Shown here one piece after another: positions 30,642 through 38,879 of a stretch of DNA of 64,000 nt. The translations under genes were made by a program, and so were the position numbers. Location: NCBI RefSeq assembly GCF_004522215.1, contig NZ_SDLR01000012.1:879-64878 (forward strand), given 5' to 3'. The notes below the pieces were generated by a model that saw only the letters and a program-made list of their open reading frames with translations, searched no databases and was not told the DNA's origin. This stretch comes from Ammoniphilus sp. YIM 78166. GTDB taxonomy: Bacteria > Bacillota > Bacilli > Aneurinibacillales > RAOX-1. How positions within the stretch are numbered: position 1 is the first letter of the stretch; every line of letters starts with the position of its first letter.

Positions 30642-32237
30642 ATGAGTAAAACTCAAGATAAAATGCTGTCCGAGATCGAGCGCAGACGAACCTTTGCGAT
30701 CATCTCTCACCCTGATGCAGGGAAAACAACCCTAACCGAGAAGCTTCTATTGTTTGGGGGAGCGATTCGTTTAGCGGGAGCGGTAAAAGGAAGAAAATCT
30801 CAGAAGACGGCTACATCAGACTGGATGGAAATCGAGAAGCAAAGAGGAATCTCCGTAACGTCTAGTGCGATGCAGTTCACGTATAAAGATATCAAGGTAA
30901 ATATTCTGGATACTCCTGGTCACCAGGACTTTTCCGAGGACACTTATCGTACCCTGACGGCAGCGGATTGCGCGGTCATGTTGATTGACGCAGCAAAAGG
31001 GGTAGAGGCCCAGACGAAAAAGCTGTTTGCTGTTTGTCGTATGCGCGGTATTCCTATATTCACCTTTGTCAATAAGATGGACCGTGAAGGTCGCGAGCCG
31101 CTTGATCTTCTCGAAGAGCTTGAAGAAGTATTGGGCATTCGCTCTTGTCCGATGAACTGGCCGATTGGGATGGGCCAAGATTTTAAAGGAATCTATGATC
31201 GTAATGAAAACGAATTGGTTCTTTATCGTCACGGCCACTATTATGAGAAGGATCAAGTGGAAGTAGTAGATGGAAACAAGGAGGCCCTCGTTGGGTTATT
31301 AGGGGAAGACCTTTATCAGAAAGTAATGGATGATATTGAACTTTTAGACGTTGCAGGAGATCCTTTTGACATGGAGCGTGTGCAAAAAGGAGAATTGACC
31401 CCTGTTTATTTTGGTAGTGCCATCAACAACTTTGGCGTTCAAACCTTCTTGGACCACTTTTTAACACTAGCTCCTGCCCCAGCACCACGTAAAAGCGAAA
31501 AAGGTCCAGTGGAGCCTACCCGTCCTCATTTTTCTGGCTATGTGTTTAAAATTCAGGCCAATATGAATCCGGCCCACCGTGACCGGATTGCTTTCTTAAG
31601 GATTTGCTCTGGTCATTTTGAAAGAGGAATGGCAGTTTCGCATGTGCGAACAGGCAAAACCATTAAGTTATCTCAGCCGCAGCAATTCTTTGCCCAGGAA
31701 CGAGAAATTATAGATGAAGCTTATCCAGGGGATATCATTGGTCTTTATGACCCAGGCTTATTCCAAATTGGCGATACGCTATGCGAAGGGGAAGCCTTTA
31801 CCTTTGATGAGATGCCTCATTTTGCACCAGAGCACTTTTCTAAGGTTACGGTCAAGGATGCCATGAAGTACAAACAATTCCATAAGGGCGTGGACCAGCT
31901 TACCGAAGAAGGAGCCATTCAGGTGTTTAAGACCCATGGTACTGGCATCGAGGAAATGATCCTGGGTGTGGTTGGGGTTCTTCAATATGAGGTTTTTGAG
32001 CATCGGATGAAGGCAGAATATGGCGTGGATATTGCGCTTCAGCGATTAACCTATGAACTTGCGCGCTGGGTAGATGGGCCAAAAGAACAGGTGAAGAAAT
32101 TCCTGAACGGCAGCAATGTCATTGTCTTAGACAAGCAGGAACGAGTGGTCGCTTTGTTCCAAAACGAATTCGGTCTACGCTGGGCAGAGGATAAGTATCC
32201 TGACCTGCGATTTGTGGATAGCCCGACGAAATTGTAG
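30642..32237 (+). CDS. prfC: Peptide chain release factor 3
   Basis: A 531-residue translational GTPase that removes RF1/RF2 from the ribosome after termination. The GTPase motifs are SHPDAGKTTLTEK (G1), a G2 region near TSSAMQF, DTPGHQDFSEDTYRTL (G3) and NKMDREGR (G4). RF3-specific stretches include MNWPIGMGQDFKGIYDR and the C-terminal RWVDGPKEQVKKF. ATG 30642 is chosen for AAGGAG and the correct family N-terminus. Confidence 0.96.
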   Translation: MSKTQDKMLSEIERRRTFAIISHPDAGKTTLTEKLLLFGGAIRLAGAVKGRKSQKTATSDWMEIEKQRGISVTSSAMQFTYKDIKVNILDTPGHQDFSEDTYRTLTAADCAVMLIDAAKGVEAQTKKLFAVCRMRGIPIFTFVNKMDREGREPLDLLEELEEVLGIRSCPMNWPIGMGQDFKGIYDRNENELVLYRHGHYYEKDQVEVVDGNKEALVGLLGEDLYQKVMDDIELLDVAGDPFDMERVQKGELTPVYFGSAINNFGVQTFLDHFLTLAPAPAPRKSEKGPVEPTRPHFSGYVFKIQANMNPAHRDRIAFLRICSGHFERGMAVSHVRTGKTIKLSQPQQFFAQEREIIDEAYPGDIIGLYDPGLFQIGDTLCEGEAFTFDEMPHFAPEHFSKVTVKDAMKYKQFHKGVDQLTEEGAIQVFKTHGTGIEEMILGVVGVLQYEVFEHRMKAEYGVDIALQRLTYELARWVDGPKEQVKKFLNGSNVIVLDKQERVVALFQNEFGLRWAEDKYPDLRFVDSPTKL

Positions 32238-32246
32238 CCGGCCAAT

Positions 32247-32278
32247 GAGCATCTGGGTAAAACCTAGGTGCTTTTTGT
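32247..32278 (+). terminator. Terminator of prfC
   Basis: Imperfect stem AGCATCTGGGT/ACCTAGGTGCT, then five T. Confidence 0.65.
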
Positions 32279-32439
32279 GCTATTTTTCATGAGTAGACTG
32301 AAAGTTTTTTTGTTTTTTTTGCAAAAAAACCGAAACTTATTCGAATGATAATTCGTATTACTTCTTAAATGGAAAGATTTAAATTAGATAATTAGATCTC
32401 GTTAAAATATAAAAATGAACGTAAGGAGTCGAAGTCGAG

Positions 32440-32862
32440 ATGAAAGGACTAAAGAGTACACCTGATAAAGATATGCTAAAAGGCTTCCTTCATGCAGGAA
32501 AAACGGTAGATTGGATTTCTGAGAAGTGGAATGTGACCCCGCAAACGGTGAGAGCTTGGTTTTCTAAATTCAACCTCAGCCTTCCAAAGAAACCTGCCAT
32601 TAAGACAGGATATAACCGTAAACGCAAGGTGGAACAGCGATGCTGCCCGGTTTGCCAGGAGACGCAGCAAGTCAACTATATTATTGCGGAGAAGCATTGG
32701 TATTGCCTGCAATGTGATACGGAATTTGACCGCAATGATGTCATTTATGTTTATGATGACAGAGGGGAATTAGTGGAGGTCATCGCCAATCAACCAGACA
32801 TCTGGGAAGGCTTGAATATGACAAAGGCTAAGAAAAACCTTATTCGCACCATCACCGTCTAA
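32440..32862 (+). CDS. Hypothetical HTH plus zinc-ribbon protein
   Basis: Unrecognised 140-residue protein. Residues about 5-45 look like a helix-turn-helix (AGKTVDWISEKWNVTPQTVRAWFSKFNL), followed by a basic stretch (KTGYNRKRKVEQR), a four-cysteine zinc ribbon (CPVC...CLQC, about 71-94) and an acidic/beta C-terminus. It is probably DNA-binding. It stands alone behind an AT-rich stretch (32290-32430), with AAGGAG 11 bp before the ATG. Confidence 0.7.
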   Translation: MKGLKSTPDKDMLKGFLHAGKTVDWISEKWNVTPQTVRAWFSKFNLSLPKKPAIKTGYNRKRKVEQRCCPVCQETQQVNYIIAEKHWYCLQCDTEFDRNDVIYVYDDRGELVEVIANQPDIWEGLNMTKAKKNLIRTITV

Positions 32863-32894
32863 TGGTTTACGAGGATCAACCTACATCCCAGAAT

Positions 32895-32957
32895 AATAAG
32901 CCTATGAAGGTCTGAGAGCTATTATTAGTTTCTCTTGCTATCATAGGCTTTTACTTA
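32895..32957. terminator. Possible long hairpin terminator
   Basis: AAGCCTATGA and TCATAGGCTT pair across a 33-nt loop, followed by TTTACTT. It lies between two converging genes. Confidence 0.45.
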
Positions 32958-32959
32958 TT

Positions 32960-33925
32960 TTAGAGCTCGAACGAAGCTTCTGAGCGGGGTTGAACCTGGT
33001 TCTCATTCATCAAATCCTTCATCAGTTTTTTAAGGGCTTGATCTTTGTTTTTTGCCTCCACCATGACGTCTAGAGCGTCTGTATGCCGTTTGGCTAGCTG
33101 TAAAAAAGGCAAAAGATCATGGACATCCACGAAATCGGCATGACTGCGCATGGCGGCAGCTGATTCGGTTCCTTTAGGACTTGATACATGAATTTTAGGT
33201 GGAAGACCACTGTCCTTCCAGGTGGCAAAAATGTCTTCTAGAATGGAAGATAGATCGTGATGCTCATGATTGCAGCGATGATGATGGATATCGAGTACCA
33301 TCGGGGTGCCTAAGGCTTGGCAGGCTTCTAGCGTTTCCGCCGCCGTGAAGGTCTTATCATCATTTTCAAACGTAATGCGTCGTTGGATATCAGCAGGAAC
33401 TCGCGTCCAATTATCAATTAGCCGCTTAATGGAGTCTTTTTTATCTTTATAGGCGCCTCCCATATGGATATTGAATTTCATGGTCTCATCCAACCCCATC
33501 GCTTGACTTTGCTGTAGGTGGTAGGTCAAATCCTGAATCGATTTTTCCACAATATCATCTTTTGGGCTGTTTAAATTCACAAAGTGATCCGGGTGAAATC
33601 CCACTCTCATTCGGTTTTTCTTCACAAACTCACCAATCTGCTCAAAGTCCTCCGCCAGATCTCCCGCAAAGTCCCAGCCTGCAACCGCATCATGTGTGGC
33701 GAGCGGAATGAGCTTGGAGGTGAAGCGGTACAGCATAATCTCTTCTCCTAAGTTATAGCGCAGCAACCGAAGCTGATTGCGCAGGTTTTCCTTCGAAAGA
33801 ATCGTGAGCCTGGATACATAAAATTTAGGGTCTATCTTTTGCAGGTTTGTCCACGTGATGGTCTTGTTAGGAGAGCTGTTTTTAAGCTCTAGGGATAGGG
33901 CCACATAGCCTAGGCGTACGAGCAT
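32960..33925 (-). CDS. uvsE: UV damage endonuclease (UVDE)
   Basis: A 321-residue metal-dependent endonuclease that nicks DNA 5' of UV photoproducts; in Bacillales it helps protect spores. The N-terminus MLVRLGYVALS, PLATHDAVAGWDF, the GFHPDHFVNLNSP His/Asp region, NIHMGGAYKDK, ENDDKTF, DIHHHRCNHEH and MVEAKNKD are all family landmarks of the metal-binding TIM barrel. ATG 33925 is preceded by AAGGAGG. Confidence 0.93.
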   Translation of the reverse strand: MLVRLGYVALSLELKNSSPNKTITWTNLQKIDPKFYVSRLTILSKENLRNQLRLLRYNLGEEIMLYRFTSKLIPLATHDAVAGWDFAGDLAEDFEQIGEFVKKNRMRVGFHPDHFVNLNSPKDDIVEKSIQDLTYHLQQSQAMGLDETMKFNIHMGGAYKDKKDSIKRLIDNWTRVPADIQRRITFENDDKTFTAAETLEACQALGTPMVLDIHHHRCNHEHHDLSSILEDIFATWKDSGLPPKIHVSSPKGTESAAAMRSHADFVDVHDLLPFLQLAKRHTDALDVMVEAKNKDQALKKLMKDLMNENQVQPRSEASFEL

Positions 33926-34031
33926 CTCTTTCCTCCTTTTTTCTATAGTGTTCAACAGGAGGTGGAGGATGATTCCGGACAAGGGGGACCATACTATTTA
34001 AAGCTATTGATTGAAGAGAGGAGTATGCAGT

Positions 34032-34715
34032 ATGCCATGGAAAGTCTTACTGCTTGTCATCTTATTCCTTTGCCCGACCCGAATGACGCTGGGGACGACA
34101 GATCAAGCCTTCCCCATCTTTAAAATTGATACGGAGAAAAAAGTGGTGGCCATTACCTTTGACGATGGCCCTGACCCCAAATATACCCCTCTTTTATTAG
34201 AAACCTTGAACCTTGAAGGGGTCAAGGCGACGTTTTTTGTCTTAGGGAATCAAGCAGAGAAATCCCCTCAAATCCTTCAATGGATACACAAGGCCGGACA
34301 TGAAATCGGAAATCACGGCTATTCTCATCCCGATATCAAGAAGTTAAAAAGGCCAGAAGTTTATCAGCAAATCAAGCGAGCAGAAAAGGTGATAGTAAAT
34401 ACAATTGGGAAAAGACCCCAATGCTATCGGCCACCCGGCGGTGTCGTGACGCCTGCTGTACTTAAAGCCACTTACGATGCTGGTTATGAACTGATTCATT
34501 GGTCAGTAGATCCGAAAGACTGGAAACGAAACCGAACGGCAGAGGTCATTGCCAGCAGTATCAAGAACAAGATTGGGTCAGGCGACATTCTGCTTTTTCA
34601 CGACGGCGGCGTGAATCAAGAAGAATCGATTAAAGCCTTGGTTTCACTGATCCATGATATGAGAAAAGACGGGTTTGAATTTGTGACCGTTTCCGAGTTG
34701 CTGGAAATTAAATAA
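34032..34715 (+). CDS. Polysaccharide deacetylase (NodB domain), exported
   Basis: A 227-residue CE4 enzyme with a short signal peptide (about 1-22). The NodB motifs are TFDDGPDP (catalytic Asp and metal Asp), HGYSHPD (HxxxH metal ligands), RPPGGVVTP, VDPKDW and LLFHDGG. It probably removes acetyl groups from peptidoglycan or related sugars; Bacillus relatives (PdaB type) act in sporulation. It is divergent from uvsE. ATG 34032 is chosen for the GAGAGGAG site. Confidence 0.88.
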   Translation: MPWKVLLLVILFLCPTRMTLGTTDQAFPIFKIDTEKKVVAITFDDGPDPKYTPLLLETLNLEGVKATFFVLGNQAEKSPQILQWIHKAGHEIGNHGYSHPDIKKLKRPEVYQQIKRAEKVIVNTIGKRPQCYRPPGGVVTPAVLKATYDAGYELIHWSVDPKDWKRNRTAEVIASSIKNKIGSGDILLFHDGGVNQEESIKALVSLIHDMRKDGFEFVTVSELLEIK

Positions 34716-34721
34716 GGATCT

Positions 34722-34772
34722 AGGGACTGCATATGTCCTGCAATTGTATTTCTCGTCCCATCCACTTATAAT
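34722..34772 (+). promoter_or_regulatory. cggR promoter with CggR-like half operator
   Basis: TTGTAT (34744-34749) and TATAAT (34767-34772) are 17 bp apart. GGGAC-TGCATA-TGTCC (34723-34738) has the form of the CggR binding half-site (CGGGAC-N6-TGTC). An inverted GTCCC lies in the promoter spacer (34755-34759). Confidence 0.6.
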
Positions 34773-34813
34773 GGAGCCATGAGATCATTTTTTGACAAAG
34801 AGGAGAAACGGCT

Positions 34814-35839
34814 ATGCGTGAATTTTTAGCTTTACAGCTCAGGCTTGTTCCCGACCTCGTTGAAGTCATGCAAAAGCGACTCTCCATTCTTCGAAACATC
34901 TATCTGCAACAGCCCATTGGTCGCCGCAGTTTAGCTGTTTCGCTACATACAACGGAGAGAATCTTAAGGGCAGAGGTTGATTTTCTTAAAGAGCAAGGGC
35001 TCGTCCAAGTGGAGAGCATTGGGATGTTCTTGACGGATACAGGCTTACAAATTCTAGAATCTTTAGAGGGTTTAATTAAAGATGTTTATGGTTTATCGGA
35101 TATGGAGTCCGAGCTTCAGCAGAGGCTAAAGGTCAATCGCGTCATCGTGGTTCCGGGACAGTCCAGCGAAGTGGAGCTGGATAAAAAAGAGCTGGGCCGA
35201 GCAGCAGCTAACTATCTTTTGTCCGTGCTTCGAGAACAAGATATCGTGGCTGTGACCGGTGGTTCTACGATTGCGACGATGGCGGAGATGATGAGCGGGA
35301 ACCGTCAGTTTCCAGAGGTCACCTTTGTGCCAGCTCGGGGCGGCTTAGGGGAAAATGTGGAATTGCAAGCTAATCAGATTGCCGCCAACCTGGCTAAAAA
35401 GCTGGGTGCGCAATATCGCATGTTTCATATCTCCGATAATCTAAGCGCATCTGTCTATCAGTCTATCCAATCCGACCCCTATATCAGTGAAATGCTCGAT
35501 CTGATTCGTTCTTCCCAGGTGGTCGTCCATGGTATCGGTCGCGCGGTAGAGATGGCAATACGCCGAAACGCGCCGAGTGAGGTGTTGAAGGTCCTTGAGC
35601 AAGGCAAGGCGGTAGGGGAAGCCTTCGGTTACTACTTCAATAAGGAAGGGCAGATTATTCATCGAATGGAAACCATGGGACTTCAGCTTGAGGATGTCAA
35701 GAAAGCTCGGCAAGTCATCGGTTTAGCGGGAGGCTCCAATAAAGCAGAAGCGATCTATGCCATTGCGAAATCAGGTTCAATTAATGTATTGATTATAGAT
35801 GAATCAGCAGCTGAAACGGTTTTAAAGATGGAAATTTAA
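34814..35839 (+). CDS. cggR: Central glycolytic genes regulator
   Basis: A 341-residue SorC-family repressor. The N-terminal winged-helix domain (PDLVEVMQKRLSILRNI..., QPIGRRSLAVSLHTTERILRAEVDFLKEQGLV) and the sugar-phosphate domain (VAVTGGSTIATMAEMM, FVPARGGLGENVE, VVHGIGRA, EAFGYYFN) closely follow B. subtilis CggR, which responds to fructose-1,6-bisphosphate. In Bacillus it heads gapA-pgk-tpiA-pgm-eno; here it is followed by an NlpC/P60 gene and glcK-pfkA-pyk, while gapA is absent from the window. Confidence 0.9.
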   Translation: MREFLALQLRLVPDLVEVMQKRLSILRNIYLQQPIGRRSLAVSLHTTERILRAEVDFLKEQGLVQVESIGMFLTDTGLQILESLEGLIKDVYGLSDMESELQQRLKVNRVIVVPGQSSEVELDKKELGRAAANYLLSVLREQDIVAVTGGSTIATMAEMMSGNRQFPEVTFVPARGGLGENVELQANQIAANLAKKLGAQYRMFHISDNLSASVYQSIQSDPYISEMLDLIRSSQVVVHGIGRAVEMAIRRNAPSEVLKVLEQGKAVGEAFGYYFNKEGQIIHRMETMGLQLEDVKKARQVIGLAGGSNKAEAIYAIAKSGSINVLIIDESAAETVLKMEI

Positions 35840-35916
35840 TGCAATCTCGCGATTAGAGAAGCTTTTTGAAGGGAATTATCCTGATAAGGAAGTTAAACTG
35901 ATCGCAGAGGTGTGCT

Positions 35917-36837
35917 ATGTCTTTGACTGTAGGTGTATTCCGGTATTCTATGATGCTATCCCTCGTGATCCTATTATCCTCTTGTGGTGCAGGATTACAA
36001 CCTCATCTTGGCCATCATCAGCCTACCGTTTCGTCGGCCCGTTTGATGGTAGGAGAGAAGCTTACCTTCTCGGAGATTCAGTTTCGTCAAGACCATCGTG
36101 GAGAACGATGGATCCCCCTCGAGGAGGCCGCTCAATCCCTAGACTTTACCTATACTTACGATATATCAGACGAAACGTTTAACATGGGGTATACCGATGT
36201 CGTGTATCGATTGGAAATGGATCATAAAGAGGCATACTCGAACGGCAAACCAATCACGCTATCAACGGCACCAAAAACCATCAATCAAAAACCCTATATC
36301 ACGGTTAAAGCCCTAGAAGAGCTCTGGGAAACGCAGGTTGCTTGGAATGAGTCCAGTCAGCGATTTGTCATTACCCCTTTAAGCGCCCCGTCTGCTAAAG
36401 GAGAAGTGGCCGTAGCTACGGTAGTCGCTCCCACTGCCAAAGTGAATACCAAAGCGTTAGTCCAGTATGCCAAGCGGTATTTGGGGGTTCCTTATCAATT
36501 TGGTGCAGATCCTTTCCCTCAATCCAAGCGCTTTGACAGCTCGTCTTATACGCGCCACGTATATGCTAGATTTGGCATCTCACTCCCTAGAACTGCTAGG
36601 GCCCAATCGGCGCTTGGGGTTCTTGTAGACAAAGGAAACTTGCAGATCGGGGATCTACTTTATTTTTACGTGCCAGGACCCTTCCAAACCAATCGGATTG
36701 TAGGGCATGTTGGCATGTACATAGGGAATGGTCAATTTATCCATACCTTTGGCAAGCCAGGAGTAACCCTCAATACACTCGATGAACAGCATTGGAAGAA
36801 TACATATATGTTTGCGAAAAGATTCATTGTCATGTAA
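35917..36837 (+). CDS. NlpC/P60-domain lipoprotein lacking the catalytic cysteine
   Basis: A 306-residue lipoprotein (lipobox LSSC, Cys23). Residues about 43-153 resemble a copper-amine-oxidase-like N-terminal/stalk domain, and residues about 177-306 an NlpC/P60 domain. The family's catalytic DCSGF reads DSSSY here: Ser208 (codon AGC at 36538) replaces the nucleophilic Cys. The downstream His (VGHVGMYIGNG, His264) is kept. Hydrolysis is therefore doubtful; a peptidoglycan-binding role is possible. It sits between cggR and glcK. Confidence 0.82.
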   Translation: MSLTVGVFRYSMMLSLVILLSSCGAGLQPHLGHHQPTVSSARLMVGEKLTFSEIQFRQDHRGERWIPLEEAAQSLDFTYTYDISDETFNMGYTDVVYRLEMDHKEAYSNGKPITLSTAPKTINQKPYITVKALEELWETQVAWNESSQRFVITPLSAPSAKGEVAVATVVAPTAKVNTKALVQYAKRYLGVPYQFGADPFPQSKRFDSSSYTRHVYARFGISLPRTARAQSALGVLVDKGNLQIGDLLYFYVPGPFQTNRIVGHVGMYIGNGQFIHTFGKPGVTLNTLDEQHWKNTYMFAKRFIVM

Positions 36838-36916
36838 TGGATTTTCATATAAAATAAAGACATGGACATAAAATGTATATACGGGACTTATTCAGTCCAC
36901 TCATAAGGAGCAAAGC

Positions 36917-37900
36917 ATGGACAACCAATACTATGCTGGAATCGATCTGGGCGGAACCTCCATTAAGATGGGCATTTGTTCGCCGGATGGTCAGATTATT
37001 TGCGAACGGGAACAAGCTACTCCCCAAGGTCATTATGAAAACGTATTAGAGGCGTTTCAGCAGATGCTTCATCAACTGCTGGCGGAAGCAGAACTAAGCC
37101 CCAAGGATTTAGCTGGAGTTGGCGTGGGCGTACCGGCCCTTTTGGATGTAGAACAGGGCAATGTGTATGAAATTGTCAACTTGGGGTGGAAGAATGTACC
37201 TTTAAAGGCGGAATTAGAAAAGCGGCTTGGCTTACCCAGCTATGTGGATAACGACGCAAATACGGCTGCTTTAGGCGAGATGTGGCAGGGAGCAGGGAAA
37301 TGTTCTCGACATCTCATTTGCATAACCGTAGGCACGGGAATCGGCGGCGGCTTGATTATCAATGGGGACATTTATCACGGAGCTCTTGGGCTAGCCGGGG
37401 AGATTGGTCATATGACCATCCGGCCCGAGGGAGGACTTCTATGTAATTGTGGGAAGCCAGGATGTTTGGAGACGGAAACATCCGCAACAGCCATTGCTTA
37501 CTATGGAAGAAAGGCCGTGGATGAACAGCAAGAAACAAGATTAACACAGACCCTGAAGCAACAGGGGGTCATCACGGCGAAGGATGTTATAGACGCAGCG
37601 CGCTCAGGTGATGTGGTGAGCGTGAAGATCCTCCATCATGTCGGCTATTATTTGGGGCTTGCCTTGGCCCAGATGTCAAATGTATTAAATCCAGAAAAGA
37701 TTGTCATTGGTGGGGGCGTTTCGAAGGCAGGAGACTTTTTCCTAGAACCGATTCGTGAAAACTTTATAAAATATGCTTTAAATAAGGTTAGTGAAACGAC
37801 AGACATCGTGCCGGCGACACTAGGCAATAAGGCCGGTTGGTTGGGAGCTGCATGGTTGGTACATAGGAATTCACGACCAGGACAAAATGGAGGAAAGTAA
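36917..37900 (+). CDS. glcK: ROK-family glucokinase
   Basis: A 327-residue enzyme phosphorylating glucose to glucose-6-phosphate. It has the ATP motif GIDLGGTSIKMGI, the substrate region VDNDANTAALGE, GTGIGGGLIINGDIYHGALGLAGEIGHMTI, and the ROK zinc motif CNCGKPGCLE. It ends 2 bp before pfkA, forming a glucose-to-fructose-bisphosphate operon with pyk. The ribosome site (AAGGAG) lies 7 bp before the ATG. Confidence 0.93.
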   Translation: MDNQYYAGIDLGGTSIKMGICSPDGQIICEREQATPQGHYENVLEAFQQMLHQLLAEAELSPKDLAGVGVGVPALLDVEQGNVYEIVNLGWKNVPLKAELEKRLGLPSYVDNDANTAALGEMWQGAGKCSRHLICITVGTGIGGGLIINGDIYHGALGLAGEIGHMTIRPEGGLLCNCGKPGCLETETSATAIAYYGRKAVDEQQETRLTQTLKQQGVITAKDVIDAARSGDVVSVKILHHVGYYLGLALAQMSNVLNPEKIVIGGGVSKAGDFFLEPIRENFIKYALNKVSETTDIVPATLGNKAGWLGAAWLVHRNSRPGQNGGK

Positions 37901-37902
37901 CC

Positions 37903-38862
37903 ATGAAGAAAATCGCCGTATTGACAAGCGGAGGGGACGCTCCGGGCATGAATCCTGCCATCCGAGCGGTTGTCCGTAGAGGGATCTATAAGGGATTAAG
38001 CGTGTTTGGGGTTCAACAGGGATACGATGGTTTAATGCGTGGAGATTTTGTGCCCATGGATCTCGGTAGTGTAGGGGATATTATTCATCGAGGAGGAACT
38101 GTCCTTCGCAGTGCCCGCAGTGAAGAATTCAGAACTCCTGAAGGTCAGAATAAAGCGCTAGCCTGCATGAAAGAAGCCGGAATCGATGGATTAGTCGTGA
38201 TTGGTGGAGATGGTTCCTTCCGTGGTGCTGGAAAATTAACAGAACAAGGGTTTCCAACAGTTGGAATACCAGGTACAATTGACAATGACATTGCTGGAAC
38301 AGACTACACCATCGGCTTCGATACGGCCGTGAACACAGTGGTAGATGCGATTGACAAGATTCGTGACACTGCCTCTTCTCATGAGCGCACCTACATCATA
38401 GAGGTAATGGGCAGAGACGCTGGTGACATCGCTCTATGGTCTGGATTATGTGTGGGAGCTGAATCCATTATTATCCCTGAGGCGCCAGTGGATATGGATG
38501 ATGTCGTCCAAAGGTTAGAACAAGGAAACAAGCGTGGTAAGAAACACAGTATTATCGTGGTTGCTGAAGGGGTAAGCAGCGGAGCTGAAGTAGCCAGAAT
38601 GATACAGGAACGAACGGGACTCGAGACTCGAGTAACCGTTCTAGGCCACTTGCAGCGAGGAGGATCTCCTTCTGCCTATGATCGAATGATGGCCAGCCAA
38701 ATGGGGGCAAAAGCAGTAGACTTGCTCGTCGAAGGACAAAAAGGAGTTATGGTAGGCTTAAAAGGTGGACAGCTCGTCCATGCTCCATTCGTCGATGCCG
38801 CTCGGGACAAGCATACGCTAGATATGTCTATGTATCACTTAGCAAGAAGTCTTTCCATATAA
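37903..38862 (+). CDS. pfkA: 6-phosphofructokinase (ATP-dependent)
   Basis: A 319-residue allosteric enzyme converting fructose-6-phosphate to fructose-1,6-bisphosphate. Standard motifs are LTSGGDAPGMNPAIRAVVR, IGGDGSFRGA, the active site PGTIDNDIAGTDYTIGFDTAVNT (Asp base in TIDND), EVMGRDAGDIAL and GHLQRGGSPSA. It lies in tight order glcK-pfkA-pyk. Confidence 0.97.
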   Translation: MKKIAVLTSGGDAPGMNPAIRAVVRRGIYKGLSVFGVQQGYDGLMRGDFVPMDLGSVGDIIHRGGTVLRSARSEEFRTPEGQNKALACMKEAGIDGLVVIGGDGSFRGAGKLTEQGFPTVGIPGTIDNDIAGTDYTIGFDTAVNTVVDAIDKIRDTASSHERTYIIEVMGRDAGDIALWSGLCVGAESIIIPEAPVDMDDVVQRLEQGNKRGKKHSIIVVAEGVSSGAEVARMIQERTGLETRVTVLGHLQRGGSPSAYDRMMASQMGAKAVDLLVEGQKGVMVGLKGGQLVHAPFVDAARDKHTLDMSMYHLARSLSI

Positions 38863-38879
38863 ACAAATGAGGTGACGGG

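Noticed and set aside
32290..32430. T-box or other riboswitch in the AT-rich leader
   Set aside because: No T-box sequence or known aptamer blocks recognised; only T- and A-runs able to pair.
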